From Peptacetobacter sp. (lineage in GTDB: Bacteria; Bacillota; Clostridia; Peptostreptococcales; Peptostreptococcaceae), in contig NZ_JARIBH010000076.1 of assembly GCF_029264495.1 (NCBI RefSeq), positions 16,822 to 80,821 of the forward strand: a stretch of DNA of 64,000 bases, read 5' to 3'. The notes beneath the pieces were generated by a model. It made no database searches and was not told the origin of the DNA. It worked only from the letters and a program-made list of their open reading frames with translations. The position numbers and the translations under genes were made by a program. Positions 21,147 to 31,527 of the stretch are shown here, in pieces; the stretch's first letter is position 1; each line of letters starts with the position of its first letter.

Positions 21147-21524
21147 TTAATGATGATGTAAACAAGTGTTATTTATATCAAATAATATTAATTTTTTATC
21201 TTTAATAAGTTTTAAGTTTTCTCCTACATTAAGAGTTGCATTTCCTTGATATACACTTATACCTGCATCTCCTAATTTACTCATAGCTCCTTTTCCTATT
21301 CCAGCAACTACAACAACATCAACTACTGCTCCATTAAGTGCTTTTATTGGATTACACCCACCTTCTGGATGTTTTCCTGTTAATGGATCTAGATGCCCAT
21401 TTTCAACTACTTCTACACTATCATTTTCTGTATCACAAACTATAAATATTGGTGCTGTTCCAAAATGACCATATAGCATACTTTCTAAACCATTATTTTC
21501 TTTTACTGGGAAACATATTTTCAT
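21147..21524 (-). CDS. NifB/NifX-like dinitrogenase Fe-Mo cofactor-binding domain protein
   Basis: 'MKICFPVKENNGLESMLYGHFGTAPIFIVCDTE...GGCNPIKAL' and terminal 'CLHHH'. Confidence 0.85.
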   Translation of the reverse strand: MKICFPVKENNGLESMLYGHFGTAPIFIVCDTENDSVEVVENGHLDPLTGKHPEGGCNPIKALNGAVVDVVVVAGIGKGAMSKLGDAGISVYQGNATLNVGENLKLIKDKKLILFDINNTCLHHH

Positions 21525-21691
21525 ATTAAACTCTCCTCTTCCTTTAATTACTATTTTTAATATTATTATATTATATATTTCATTAAAATATTATATACAA
21601 TATTATAATTTTTTATTTTTAATATAAATTTATTGTTTTAATCATTTATTTTACTAATTATAACTTTTAGTTACAGTATAAAATTATATTT

Positions 21692-22588
21692 TTAGTTATT
21701 CTTTTTTATCTTATCTAAATATGAAACTGCACTAAGACCTGCTACTTGACCTTCTCCCGCTGCCTTCATAAACTGATATGGCTTTCCAGTACAATCTCCA
21801 GCAGCAAAGCAGCCCAATATATTAGTGCTCATATCTCGATTTACTTTTATATGAGCTCCTTCTGTATCTAATCCGGGAACTAATTCTTTGGGTGATACAC
21901 TGTCTTTTAGTATAAATACTCCATCAATATCTATAGATTCTTCTTTAAATACTAATTTATTTACATGTTGTTCATTACCTTCTATTTTTGTAGGTCTAGA
22001 TGATATAATTTCTATATTTTTATCTAATCCATCTATTTCAGAAGAATTTTTTAGATTATATAAAGGTATATAGTAAGTTTTCTCAGCTATTTCATTTATA
22101 TAATTTGCTTCTTCTTCAGCATCAGGAGTATGTCCTATTATAGCCACTTTTTTCCCTTTATAAAGAGGTGCATCACAAGTAGCACAATACCCAACTCCTT
22201 TGCCTAGAAATTCTTCTTCTCCTACCATAGCTCTTGTAAATTCAACTCCTGTTCCAAGAATTACAGTAGTCGCTTCAAACATCTCCTGTCCTGACATCAA
22301 AGCAAAATAATCGCCCATAGAATATATGTTATTAATTTTTTTATTAACTATTTCAAGACCCATTTTTTCTATATGCTCTTTAAAACTTTGCATCAAATCT
22401 TTTCCTGTTATATGTGCTAATCCTAAGTAGTTATCTACTACTGGAGCTTTTATAAGTTTATTACTTAAATTTTTTGAACCAAATATTATTATATTTTTAT
22501 TTCTTATTTTTGCATTTATCGCTGCTGATAGTGCAGCAGGACCACTTCCTATTATTGCTATATCATATCTCATATTATTTATCCTCAA
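21692..22588 (-). CDS. Thioredoxin reductase-like FAD/NAD(P) oxidoreductase
   Basis: 'DIAIIGSGPAALSAAINA', 'GVGYCATCDAPLYKGKKVAIIG', 'GCFAAGDCTGKPYQFMKAAGEGQVAGLSAV'. Confidence 0.9.
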   Translation of the reverse strand: MRINNMRYDIAIIGSGPAALSAAINAKIRNKNIIIFGSKNLSNKLIKAPVVDNYLGLAHITGKDLMQSFKEHIEKMGLEIVNKKINNIYSMGDYFALMSGQEMFEATTVILGTGVEFTRAMVGEEEFLGKGVGYCATCDAPLYKGKKVAIIGHTPDAEEEANYINEIAEKTYYIPLYNLKNSSEIDGLDKNIEIISSRPTKIEGNEQHVNKLVFKEESIDIDGVFILKDSVSPKELVPGLDTEGAHIKVNRDMSTNILGCFAAGDCTGKPYQFMKAAGEGQVAGLSAVSYLDKIKKNN

Positions 22589-22614
22589 CCTATTTATTTT
22601 ATTTATATAAATTT

Positions 22615-22673
22615 AAAGATAAGTCTCTTCCAAATAATATATAAATATTGAAAAATGGAATCAACTTATCTTT
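22615..22673 (-). other. Structured intercistronic stem-loop between thioredoxin and thioredoxin reductase genes
   Basis: AAAGATAAGT (22615-22624) / ACTTATCTTT (22664-22673) plus inner TTCCA / TGGAA pair. Confidence 0.55.
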
Positions 22674-22712
22674 CACCTAAGTCTATAAATTATAAGTATT
22701 TTTTATATAATC

Positions 22713-23030
22713 TTATAAATTATTTTTTACTCTTTCTATTAATCTATCTTTTGGCATAAATCCAACTATTTGATCTACTGCCTTTCCATCTTTAAATACT
22801 ATAATAGTTGGAACTGAAGATACATTAAACTGTTGTGCTATTTCTAAACTTTGATCTATATCTAATTTATAGAAATTTGCATCTTCCTTCATTTCTTCTC
22901 CTGCTTCTGCAAATATTGGTGCTAACATCTTACAAGGTCCACACCAAGTAGCAAAGAAATCTACTACTGCTACTCCATTTCCATTTTCTACTATATTTTT
23001 AAATTCTGATGTATTTATAACTTTTGCCAT
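22713..23030 (-). CDS. trxA: Thioredoxin
   Basis: 'VAVVDFFATWCGPCKMLAPIFAE...FNVSSVPTIIVFKDGKAV'. Confidence 0.95.
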   Translation of the reverse strand: MAKVINTSEFKNIVENGNGVAVVDFFATWCGPCKMLAPIFAEAGEEMKEDANFYKLDIDQSLEIAQQFNVSSVPTIIVFKDGKAVDQIVGFMPKDRLIERVKNNL

Positions 23031-23122
23031 TTTTTCTTCCTCCGGATATTTAATTATTTAGTATTTTACTATTATCTTTTCGATACTCATTTTATACCCA
23101 GTATTTTTGTCTTCTAACATTT

Positions 23123-24385
23123 TTATTTTTTTATTTTATTTTTATTTTTTAAATCTTCCTTTTTCACTTTTATAAAGAAACTACTTCCTTTTTTATACTC
23201 AGACTCTACCCCTATATCAACTCCTATATTTTTAGACATTATATCTGCTATAGAAAGGCCTATTCCTGAACCGTCTATATCTTTACTTCTTACATTATCA
23301 CTTCTAAAAAATCTATCAAATATATTAGGTATGTCTTCGCTTAAAATTCCTATTCCTGTATCATTTACAGAAATTTTTAAAGTATTTTCTAAATTTTTGT
23401 CATCTTCTATTTTGATATTTATACTATCTCCTGAATTAGTATATTTAAATGCATTATCTATAAATATTCTTAGAATTTGTTTAAATTTACTTTTATCATT
23501 ATATATATATGTATTTTTAGATAATATTTTACAAGAAAATTCTTTTTCTTGATATTCTGCAATATCAAAATAATCTTCTTGTATCTCATCTAAAATATCT
23601 TTTAAATTAAAGATTTCTTTGTTTAATTGGACTATTCCATCTTCTTTTGTAAGAGATAATAAGTCATTTACCATTTTCTTTAATCTTCTAGTTTCTTTCA
23701 TAGCAATTGCTATTGTTTCTGCTTCATCTTCAATAGTATTTTCAGGACTTTTAAGTAATAATTCTAACTTAGAAGATACTATTGTAATTGGTGTTCTAAG
23801 TTCATGTGATGCATCTTGAATGAATTTTGCTTGATTTTTCCAAGCAGTTTCAATAGGTATAAGTGCTTTTTTTGTTAAATATAAAGAAATTATATATATA
23901 AAAATTAAAGATACTATCCCTATAAATAATAAAATAGATATTAATTTTGAAACAGAGAATATTTCTGAATCTATATTTCTGATTATTTGTATATGATAAT
24001 CTGAAACGTTTATATTTAATTCTCTAAAAACATGTCCTTTTTCTATAAACTTTGTAAATACTTGCTTATCTTCAAAATTTTTTTCTGGAAGTAATTTATC
24101 AAAATAATCATTTTCTGTATAATACTTTATTCTATCATTTTCATAAATATATACCATATCTTTAGGATCTAACAATTTTATTGGTTCGTATCTTTCATTT
24201 CCCAACTGGGATAGAATGTATTTAAATTCTCTACCTAATTCTCTATCTATATTATTGTATGTTATATAACTAAAATAAAACATAGTAAAAGTTAAAAGTA
24301 TCCCTAAAAAGCACATAACAACAATCATATTCATTTTTAGCAACTTTTTCTTTGTCTTTACAAAAACATCCTTATTTATCTTCAT
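23123..24385 (-). CDS. Sensor histidine kinase
   Basis: HisKA 'FIQDASHELRTPITIVSSKLELL', HATPase 'VNDTGIGILSEDIPNIFDRFFR', two TM segments. Confidence 0.93.
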   Translation of the reverse strand: MKINKDVFVKTKKKLLKMNMIVVMCFLGILLTFTMFYFSYITYNNIDRELGREFKYILSQLGNERYEPIKLLDPKDMVYIYENDRIKYYTENDYFDKLLPEKNFEDKQVFTKFIEKGHVFRELNINVSDYHIQIIRNIDSEIFSVSKLISILLFIGIVSLIFIYIISLYLTKKALIPIETAWKNQAKFIQDASHELRTPITIVSSKLELLLKSPENTIEDEAETIAIAMKETRRLKKMVNDLLSLTKEDGIVQLNKEIFNLKDILDEIQEDYFDIAEYQEKEFSCKILSKNTYIYNDKSKFKQILRIFIDNAFKYTNSGDSINIKIEDDKNLENTLKISVNDTGIGILSEDIPNIFDRFFRSDNVRSKDIDGSGIGLSIADIMSKNIGVDIGVESEYKKGSSFFIKVKKEDLKNKNKIKK

Positions 24386-25046
24386 CGAAAATATAACCTA
24401 CTTTTCTTTTTGTTTTTATATATTTATCGTACCCAAATTTGCTAAGTTTTTTTCTTAAATTACTTACATATACCTCTACTATTTCTATTGTAGCATCAGA
24501 ATCTATACCCCATATTCTGTCATATATTTGTTCTTTAAGTAAAATTGCACCTCTATTTATCACAAAATATTCTAAAAGATTATATTGTTTATTTTGTAAA
24601 GTTATTTCTTCATCTTTAATATATACTCTTTTTTCAGATGTATCTATATACATATCTTTAAATTGAAGACCTGTTTTTTCAGTAAGTTTTCCATTTGTTC
24701 TAAGAATAGCATAAACTCTTGCAACAAGTTCCTCCATATAAAAAGGCTTTGTAAGATAATCATTTGCACCAATGCCAAAAGCTTCCACTTTATCATCAAG
24801 AGATTCTTTGGCCGTAAGTATAAGTACAGGAATATCCATTCCATCCTTTCTAATACTTTTTAATATTTCCATTCCATTCATTCCAGGAAGCATAATATCA
24901 AGTATTACTAAATCGTATATACCCTGTTCTATCATATATAATGCTTCATCTCCATCTTCACATTTTTCTACATCAAAATGTTTAGATAATTCTTCTACTA
25001 TACTATCTAAAAGAGTTTTGTTATCCTCTACTGCTAAAATTTTCAT
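24372..25046 (-). CDS. OmpR/PhoB family response regulator
   Basis: Receiver 'MKILAVEDNKTLLDSI...DLVILDIMLPGMNGMEIL' plus winged-helix 'VYVSNLRKKLSKFG..YIKTKRKVGYIF'. Confidence 0.93.
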   Translation of the reverse strand: MKILAVEDNKTLLDSIVEELSKHFDVEKCEDGDEALYMIEQGIYDLVILDIMLPGMNGMEILKSIRKDGMDIPVLILTAKESLDDKVEAFGIGANDYLTKPFYMEELVARVYAILRTNGKLTEKTGLQFKDMYIDTSEKRVYIKDEEITLQNKQYNLLEYFVINRGAILLKEQIYDRIWGIDSDATIEIVEVYVSNLRKKLSKFGYDKYIKTKRKVGYIFDEDK

Positions 25047-25092
25047 ATTTTCTCATCCTTTTGTTCATTATTATAATTAATTTATTTTTATT

Positions 25093-25713
25093 TTAGAATA
25101 AATTTCTATGCTCTCTTAAAAAATCTTTTATAATCTGAGTTAATACTTCATTTTTTTTAAAGCCTAAATTACTACAGATAACATCAAAATCTTCCCAAAC
25201 TTGTCTATCTACATTTATAGAAGCTCTCTTTGTATCCTTAATATTTTTTTCTTCTATTATAAATTCCTTATTTTCAGATTTCTCTGTAGCTGCATTATAA
25301 CTTATTGTATCTTTTACACTTAAATACCAATCATAAACCTCACACAATTTATCCATATCTTCCTGAGAAATATTTATTTTTCTATCTTTTTTAGGAGCTG
25401 CTTTTTTCTTAGTGGTACTAGTTTTAGAACTTGTTTTATTTGTAGCTTTATTGTTTGTACTGATTTTATTTTCATTCACGTCCTCTTTTGAAGCTGATTT
25501 CTTTTTTCTTGTTTTTTTGACTGTACCATTATCTTCTTTTTTTAGCTCTTTAGCGTTATTTTCTTCTTTATTTTCTAATTTTTTAGAAGACGTACTTCTT
25601 TTTCTTGTTTTAGTTTTAACTTCTTTTTCATTGTTTTTTGTTTCTAATTTCTCTATAGATGAAAAAGACACTTGCTCTTCGCTTTCGTTTACTTTTTTCT
25701 TTTTACTTACCAT
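25093..25713 (-). CDS. Lysine-rich protein with C-terminal ribbon-helix-helix-like segment
   Basis: Low-complexity K/S/T-rich N-terminus; C-terminal 'RASINVDRQVWEDFDVICSNLGFKKNEVLTQIIKDFLREH' resembles RHH. Confidence 0.65.
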   Translation of the reverse strand: MVSKKKKVNESEEQVSFSSIEKLETKNNEKEVKTKTRKRSTSSKKLENKEENNAKELKKEDNGTVKKTRKKKSASKEDVNENKISTNNKATNKTSSKTSTTKKKAAPKKDRKINISQEDMDKLCEVYDWYLSVKDTISYNAATEKSENKEFIIEEKNIKDTKRASINVDRQVWEDFDVICSNLGFKKNEVLTQIIKDFLREHRNLF

Positions 25714-25740
25714 CTTTTTCCTCGCTTCTATCTCATATTT

Positions 25741-26460
25741 TTATATTCTTTTCATATTTTTTAACATATATTTATCTTCTTTGCTTACTCTAAGGGATTC
25801 TCTTGTTTTTTGAATAGCTTTATTATATGTAAAATCATCTAGATTACAATCTCTAAAATATGCTAAAGTTTCTTCTCTAAACTTAACAAAACATATAGAT
25901 AATAGCCAAGCAACCGCCATCTTATAATAGTATTCATCATCTTTTACAGTATCACAAATATTGAAAATATCATTTAAATATTCGCTTGAAATATAATAAT
26001 CTAAAAGCATGACTATAGAAAATCTCTTTCTCCACGGATTTTTAGATTTTAAATTATCTAATATGAATCTATACATCCTATCTTTATATTTTTTAGTAAT
26101 TTTAAGAGAAGAACATAGAGAATCATTTACAGACCAACAATCTATACCTCCTATAAAATCATCTATATAATCTATAATTTCTTCTATATCACAATCGTTG
26201 ATATTTGATATTACAAATCCTCTTAAAAACTCTTCTTCTATATATCCTTGATCATTTTTATATGATACTTCTAAAAAAGTTTTCCAATCTCCATTTGATA
26301 TATTCTTAGCTTCCTTTTTTAAATTCGGCAACCTTATACCTATAATTTTCTCTTTATTTGGATTTAAATTTAGTGTAAATTCTCTATATTTCTCATCAGA
26401 ATTTTCTTTAAGACTATCAATAAATTCTATGTATTTAATGCTATTCCAAAAATCACTCAT
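25741..26460 (-). CDS. DNA alkylation repair protein (AlkD-like HEAT repeat)
   Basis: 'KIIGIRLPNLKKEAKNI', 'EEFLRGFVI', 'NPWRKRFSIVMLLDYYI', 'YYYKMAVAWLLSICFVKF'. Confidence 0.85.
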   Translation of the reverse strand: MSDFWNSIKYIEFIDSLKENSDEKYREFTLNLNPNKEKIIGIRLPNLKKEAKNISNGDWKTFLEVSYKNDQGYIEEEFLRGFVISNINDCDIEEIIDYIDDFIGGIDCWSVNDSLCSSLKITKKYKDRMYRFILDNLKSKNPWRKRFSIVMLLDYYISSEYLNDIFNICDTVKDDEYYYKMAVAWLLSICFVKFREETLAYFRDCNLDDFTYNKAIQKTRESLRVSKEDKYMLKNMKRI

Positions 26461-26588
26461 ATTTTTCTCCTTTAATATTTATCTATTTTTTTATTAATTT
26501 TCCTTAAATAGAAAATATTTTTATACTAGCATTATAACATCTTGATACTTTATCTACAATATAACCTATATTTAAGTATAATATAAAA

Positions 26589-26617
26589 AAACTGCCACAT
26601 AAATTTTAACGTGACAG
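26589..26617 (-). terminator. Terminator after small ORF
   Basis: Minus strand GACTGTCAC...GTGGCAGTTTTTTT. Confidence 0.6.
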
Positions 26618-26636
26618 TCTAGTTACATCTTTATTT

Positions 26637-26795
26637 TTAATGGATTTTTTCTTTTTTCATTCCTTTAAATACACCTCTTTTGACTTCAAAATAAAATCCT
26701 AATTGTTTATATATTTCATTTAATTCATATAAAGTTACTTCACCATGTTCTAAATTTAAAAAAGTTATTTCTCTTATAGTTCTTTCTCTTTTCAT
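26637..26795 (-). CDS. Small conserved-looking protein (52 aa), missing from the ORF track
   Basis: Translation MKRERTIREITFLNLEHGEVTLYELNEIYKQLGFYFEVKRGVFKGMKKEKIH*, preceded by TAGGAGTG and followed by a hairpin terminator. Confidence 0.6.
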   Translation of the reverse strand: MKRERTIREITFLNLEHGEVTLYELNEIYKQLGFYFEVKRGVFKGMKKEKIH

Positions 26796-27057
26796 AAAAA
26801 TTCACTCCTATTAAATTTGTCTATATTAATATTTATACTATACATCATAAATCATATAGAACATCTGTTCCTTTTGTTGATTATATTATACCATACATAC
26901 GTTCGATATGTAATCTTTTTTGTTCTATTTTTATAACTTTTTTTATTAATTTCTCATGAATAGATTATATTTTATTTTTTTAATATAAATTATTGATATA
27001 TTTTAAAAAAAGTTTTAAAGTATGATATATACTTTAATTTAAGTTTTGGAGGTCTAT

Positions 27058-27354
27058 ATGAAAAAGAATTTTGAATCAAAAATAGTAGATTTTCATTCAA
27101 AAGATAAAAAATTAAATCATGATAAAATTAATTTAAAGGAATCTATGACAGTTAATCAGTTCACAGGCAAAAAAATAGCTGAAAAGGAAGATAAAGTTGT
27201 AGATTTTAAGAAAGCTAAAAATAGGCATCTTGTTAATAATTATAAGAAAAAATTTTATAATAAAGAATTTGATTCTAAAAAGAGTATTATAAAAAAAATA
27301 TATATATTTCTTTTAGTGCTTATATTTATCTTGTTTATCTTAAAATTTATATAA
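27058..27354 (+). CDS. Small lysine-rich protein with C-terminal transmembrane anchor
   Basis: ATG at 27058 after TGGAGG; C-terminus 'IYIFLLVLIFILFILKFI'. Confidence 0.6.
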   Translation: MKKNFESKIVDFHSKDKKLNHDKINLKESMTVNQFTGKKIAEKEDKVVDFKKAKNRHLVNNYKKKFYNKEFDSKKSIIKKIYIFLLVLIFILFILKFI

Positions 27355-27379
27355 AAAAAGAGCTTATAAGCTCTTTTTT
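27352..27379 (+). terminator. Rho-independent terminator
   Basis: AAAAAAAGAGCTTATAAGCTCTTTTTT. Confidence 0.8.
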
Positions 27380-27395
27380 ATATTCTGTTAAATTT

Positions 27396-27725
27396 TTAAC
27401 TGACTATAAATAATCCAATTGTAGATAATATTATTGCTATTGACATTAAAATTCTTGCTTTTGGAAAATCTTTTTCTCTAAATACAAATGATGCTACACC
27501 TGGAATAAATACTAATGTTGCTATTATTTTTAATACCATATTAGAGTTTGGAACTACTGAAAATAATAGTACACATAAAACAAACATATAAAGCCCTATT
27601 GCATTAAATACTATTTTATTTGAACTGAACTTCTTCATCAAAAACATTATTAGTAATGCAAAAACATCTATACCTAAAAATACATACATTATTGTTGTTA
27701 TATCTTTCATTTTTCTATCCTCCAT
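27396..27725 (-). CDS. Small integral membrane protein, unknown function
   Basis: Several hydrophobic helices; no family recognised. Confidence 0.6.
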   Translation of the reverse strand: MEDRKMKDITTIMYVFLGIDVFALLIMFLMKKFSSNKIVFNAIGLYMFVLCVLLFSVVPNSNMVLKIIATLVFIPGVASFVFREKDFPKARILMSIAIILSTIGLFIVS

Positions 27726-27731
27726 ATAAAT

Positions 27732-28931
27732 TTATTCAAAATAATTTAATATACTTTTATAAGATTTTTCAATAAATTCATCTAGTCTATTGTTATTTTT
27801 TCCTGCACCTTGAGTTAAATATTTATTTCCTCCACCTTTTCCATCTAATATATTTATATTTTTTTGTAAAATTTTATTCAAATCTGGTCCTTCCATTCCT
27901 TTATTGTATGCAAATACAACATTTACTTTATCAGTAGTTGTATTAAATAGCATAATGATTATGTTTTTCTTTTCTGTTAATTTTTTTACTATTTTATTGA
28001 GATATTTAGCATCTTTATCTTTGAATATATGTTTTATTATTTCAATATTTCCTATTTTATTTGAATTTTTTAATAACTTGTCTATTTTATAATTCAAAAG
28101 CTCCTCTTCCAATATATTTCTTTGATGAATAATATCATCGAGATTGTTTTCAATATTTAATATACATTTTTCTATATTTTCTTCGTTACAGCTTAAGTGT
28201 TTACAAATTTTAGACATTACATTATCTCTTTTTAAAACATATTCAATTGCTCTAGTTCCTGCTAAAAACTCTACTCTAGTAGCATTTCTACTTTTTTCAG
28301 TTCTCTTTATTTTTAATAATTTTAACTCACCTGTATATTCTGGATGACATCCACAACAAGCATTTGTATCTAAGTCACCTATTTTTACAATTCTTATTTC
28401 TTCTGCTGTATCTGGTAATTTTCTTCTAGTCCATGTTTCTTTTAGTTCATCTTTTGATGGGACAAATATTTCTACATGAATATTTTGTTTAATTATATCA
28501 TTTGCCATTTTTTCTATATATATTATTTGTTCTTCTGTTAGATCTCCTTCTATATCTACTGTACTTATCTCTTCTCCTAAATGAAAGCCACATGTATTTT
28601 TATGATATTTAGTATAAAAACATCCTGAAAGTACATGTTGTCCAAAATGCTGATGCATACCATCTTCTCTTCTATCCCAATCTATAACACCTTTTACTTC
28701 TTTTTTTGTCAATTTTTCTTTCATTACATGATATATTCTTCCATCTTCTTCTATCATATCTATAACTTCTTTTCCATCAATCATCCCTCTATCAGAAAAT
28801 TGACCTCCCCCTCCAGGGAAAAATGCTGTTTTATCCAATTCTACTAAATAAACATCTTCTCTTTTTTGTATTTTTTCCACTTTTGCAAAAAATTCTTTTT
28901 TATATCTATCTGTATAATATAATTTTTCCAT
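27732..28931 (-). CDS. Alanyl-tRNA editing protein (AlaX-like with DHHA1 domain)
   Basis: 'FFPGGGGQFSDRG', 'HQHFGQHVLSGCF', 'TNACCGCHPEYTGEL', C-terminal 'GKGGGNKYLTQGAGKN'. Confidence 0.9.
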   Translation of the reverse strand: MEKLYYTDRYKKEFFAKVEKIQKREDVYLVELDKTAFFPGGGGQFSDRGMIDGKEVIDMIEEDGRIYHVMKEKLTKKEVKGVIDWDRREDGMHQHFGQHVLSGCFYTKYHKNTCGFHLGEEISTVDIEGDLTEEQIIYIEKMANDIIKQNIHVEIFVPSKDELKETWTRRKLPDTAEEIRIVKIGDLDTNACCGCHPEYTGELKLLKIKRTEKSRNATRVEFLAGTRAIEYVLKRDNVMSKICKHLSCNEENIEKCILNIENNLDDIIHQRNILEEELLNYKIDKLLKNSNKIGNIEIIKHIFKDKDAKYLNKIVKKLTEKKNIIIMLFNTTTDKVNVVFAYNKGMEGPDLNKILQKNINILDGKGGGNKYLTQGAGKNNNRLDEFIEKSYKSILNYFE

Positions 28932-29149
28932 AACACATCTCTTTCTTTTAGTATAATTTTTTTATTATTCTGTCTTTTTATTTTATTATATCATTTATTT
29001 TAAATTCAAAACATATATTATTGAAGAAAGTTATTATATTTATGAAGTTTTATGTTTAAAAATCATTTTCATTGGGAATATAGGTTATCAAGAAGATAAG
29101 TTAGAATAAAATACTTAATACAAATTTAAAAATAAAGGATGTGTTATAT

Positions 29150-30103
29150 ATGATAAAAAAAGCTACATTTGCTGGTGGTTGTTTTTGGTGTATGGTAAAA
29201 CCATTTTCTAAATATGATGGTATTTTAGAGATTGTATCTGGATATACTGGTGGAGAAAAAGAAAATCCTACTTATAGGGAAGTTTGTAGTGGTACAACAG
29301 GACACTATGAAGCTATTGAGATAACATATGATGATGATTTAATAAATTATAAGGATATTTTAGAAGTTTTTTGGAAACAAATAAATCCAACTGATGCAAA
29401 TGGCCAATTTGTAGATAGGGGAACACAGTATCGACCTGCAATATTTGTTCACGATGATGAACAAAAAAATATAGCTGAGGAATCAAAAAAAGACTTAAAT
29501 GAAAGTAAAAGATTTTCAGATCCAATTGTTGTTGAAATATTAGATGCTACTGTATTCTACCCTGCTGAAATAGAGCATCAAGACTATTATAAAAAACAAC
29601 CTCTTCATTATAATTCATATTATAAAAATTCTGGAAGATATAATTTTGTTAAAGCTTTTTGGGATGGAAGTAGACCTGATAGAGAAGAATTGAAAAATAA
29701 ACTTTCAGATATAGAATTTGAAGTAACTCAGAATGATATGACTGAATGTCCTTTTGAAAATGAATATTTTAATCATTTTGAAGATGGTATTTATGTAGAT
29801 GTTGTTGGTGGAGAAGCTTTATTTTCGTCAAAAGATAAATTTGAATGTGATTGCGGTTGGCCAAGTTTTTCAAAGCCTATAGAAAAGAACGCTTTGCTAG
29901 AAAGAACTGATTTTTCAATGGGTATGATTAGAACTGAGGTTAGAAGTAGATTATCAAATTCTCATTTAGGTCATGTATTTAATGATGGTCCTAAAAATCT
30001 TGGTGGTCTTAGATATTGTATAAATTCTGCTGCACTTAAATTTATTCCTAAGGAAAATTTAGAAGAAGAAGGTTATTCTGATTATTTAAAAATATTTATA
30101 TAA
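29150..30103 (+). CDS. msrAB: Fused peptide methionine sulfoxide reductase MsrA-MsrB
   Basis: '[15 protein letters not shown]', '[27 protein letters not shown]'; MsrB part '[11 protein letters not shown]...[18 protein letters not shown]...[14 protein letters not shown]'. Confidence 0.95.
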   Translation: MIKKATFAGGCFWCMVKPFSKYDGILEIVSGYTGGEKENPTYREVCSGTTGHYEAIEITYDDDLINYKDILEVFWKQINPTDANGQFVDRGTQYRPAIFVHDDEQKNIAEESKKDLNESKRFSDPIVVEILDATVFYPAEIEHQDYYKKQPLHYNSYYKNSGRYNFVKAFWDGSRPDREELKNKLSDIEFEVTQNDMTECPFENEYFNHFEDGIYVDVVGGEALFSSKDKFECDCGWPSFSKPIEKNALLERTDFSMGMIRTEVRSRLSNSHLGHVFNDGPKNLGGLRYCINSAALKFIPKENLEEEGYSDYLKIFI

Positions 30104-30133
30104 GATATATATTAAAGTTTCTATATTAAATAA

Positions 30134-30196
30134 AAAGGGCTATCATATTATAATTATATACATATATAATTATTAAATAATATGTTAAGCCCTTTT
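30134..30196. terminator. Long hairpin terminator
   Basis: AAAAAGGGCT...AGCCCTTTT flanking an AT-rich stem. Confidence 0.65.
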
Positions 30197-30234
30197 ATTT
30201 TTAAAATTTTACTAGATTTTACATTTTTAATACA

Positions 30235-31464
30235 TTATTTTTTAGAAGTATTTATTTTTCTTGTTGATATTAAATCATTTTTATAAATTACTCTAAATAT
30301 AAGTACACCTACTATATAAAGTAATACTGTTACAAAGTACGGTGTATTATAAGACATTTGTTCCATTAAAAAACCACCTATAGTTATACCTATTGCACGA
30401 CTTAAATTCTGTACAACAGCTGCTAAACTACTTAAATTAGTTCTTTCATCTTCTTCTATTAATTCCATCTCTAGATTTTGTATTACTGGTGTAGCCATAT
30501 TCATAAGACCATTTCTCATAAAAAATGCTATTGTTATCATTATTATTCCTTGTGGAAACATAATTGATAATAAAAATGGTATTGATACTAATTGACATAA
30601 TATTACTGTTCTTGCTCTACCAACTTTTGATACTATAAATGGTATTATCATTCCACCGATTATACATCCGAATTGAGATATTGATAGTATTGTTCCAACT
30701 ATGGCATCGCTTATATTCATACTATACTTTAGATAAATACTAAAAAATGGAACGACTAATCCTGCTCCTATACCTATTATTGCATAATATATCATAAAAG
30801 CTATAACATTTTTTTTCATAATATTTTTATATGCCTTCATACACCCTTTCATATCTCTCGGAATATGATTTTTAGGATCTTTCATTAAAGCTATTGGTAC
30901 TATTGCTAATAATGACATTCCAGTAGAAATTAGAAATATTATCTGAACTGCTGTTTTTGAATCAATATAATGTGCCATAAAAGAAGATATTAATCCCCCT
31001 AAAAATGTAGCTAGTACGTATCCCATATTATATATTACATAACTAAGGCTAAATACAGCAACTCTATCCTCTTCTTCAGTATTTTCTGTTATAAACATAC
31101 CTTCAGCTGTTGCTCTTACACTAAGTCCAAATCCTACTAATGTAGACATTATAAGTATTAATATTTTACTTTTTACAAATATTATTCCTATACTGCCTAG
31201 TGCAGTAAATAAAAATCCCATCATGAAACTATATCTTCTACCTATTTTTTCTAAAAAATAAGCACTAAATACAGAACCAAATGCAATAACTAAAGTATTT
31301 ATCGATAACACATATCCTACAAAATGTTCTCCATATCCTATTTCTTTTAAATAGATGCCTACAAATGTATTAAATACTCCCATTACAAAACATTCTATTA
31401 AATTTACTATTAGAAACATTCTCATATTTCTATTTAATTTTTTTATTACTTTTATTGTTTCCAT
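30235..31464 (-). CDS. MFS transporter
   Basis: 12-TM pattern, 'FLEKIGRRYSFMMGFLFTALGS' MFS loop motif. Confidence 0.88.
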   Translation of the reverse strand: METIKVIKKLNRNMRMFLIVNLIECFVMGVFNTFVGIYLKEIGYGEHFVGYVLSINTLVIAFGSVFSAYFLEKIGRRYSFMMGFLFTALGSIGIIFVKSKILILIMSTLVGFGLSVRATAEGMFITENTEEEDRVAVFSLSYVIYNMGYVLATFLGGLISSFMAHYIDSKTAVQIIFLISTGMSLLAIVPIALMKDPKNHIPRDMKGCMKAYKNIMKKNVIAFMIYYAIIGIGAGLVVPFFSIYLKYSMNISDAIVGTILSISQFGCIIGGMIIPFIVSKVGRARTVILCQLVSIPFLLSIMFPQGIIMITIAFFMRNGLMNMATPVIQNLEMELIEEDERTNLSSLAAVVQNLSRAIGITIGGFLMEQMSYNTPYFVTVLLYIVGVLIFRVIYKNDLISTRKINTSKK

Positions 31465-31527
31465 TTTCTCGCCTTGTCCTAATTATTAAATATTTTCATA
31501 TACTATAAAATCATATACTATAAAAAA

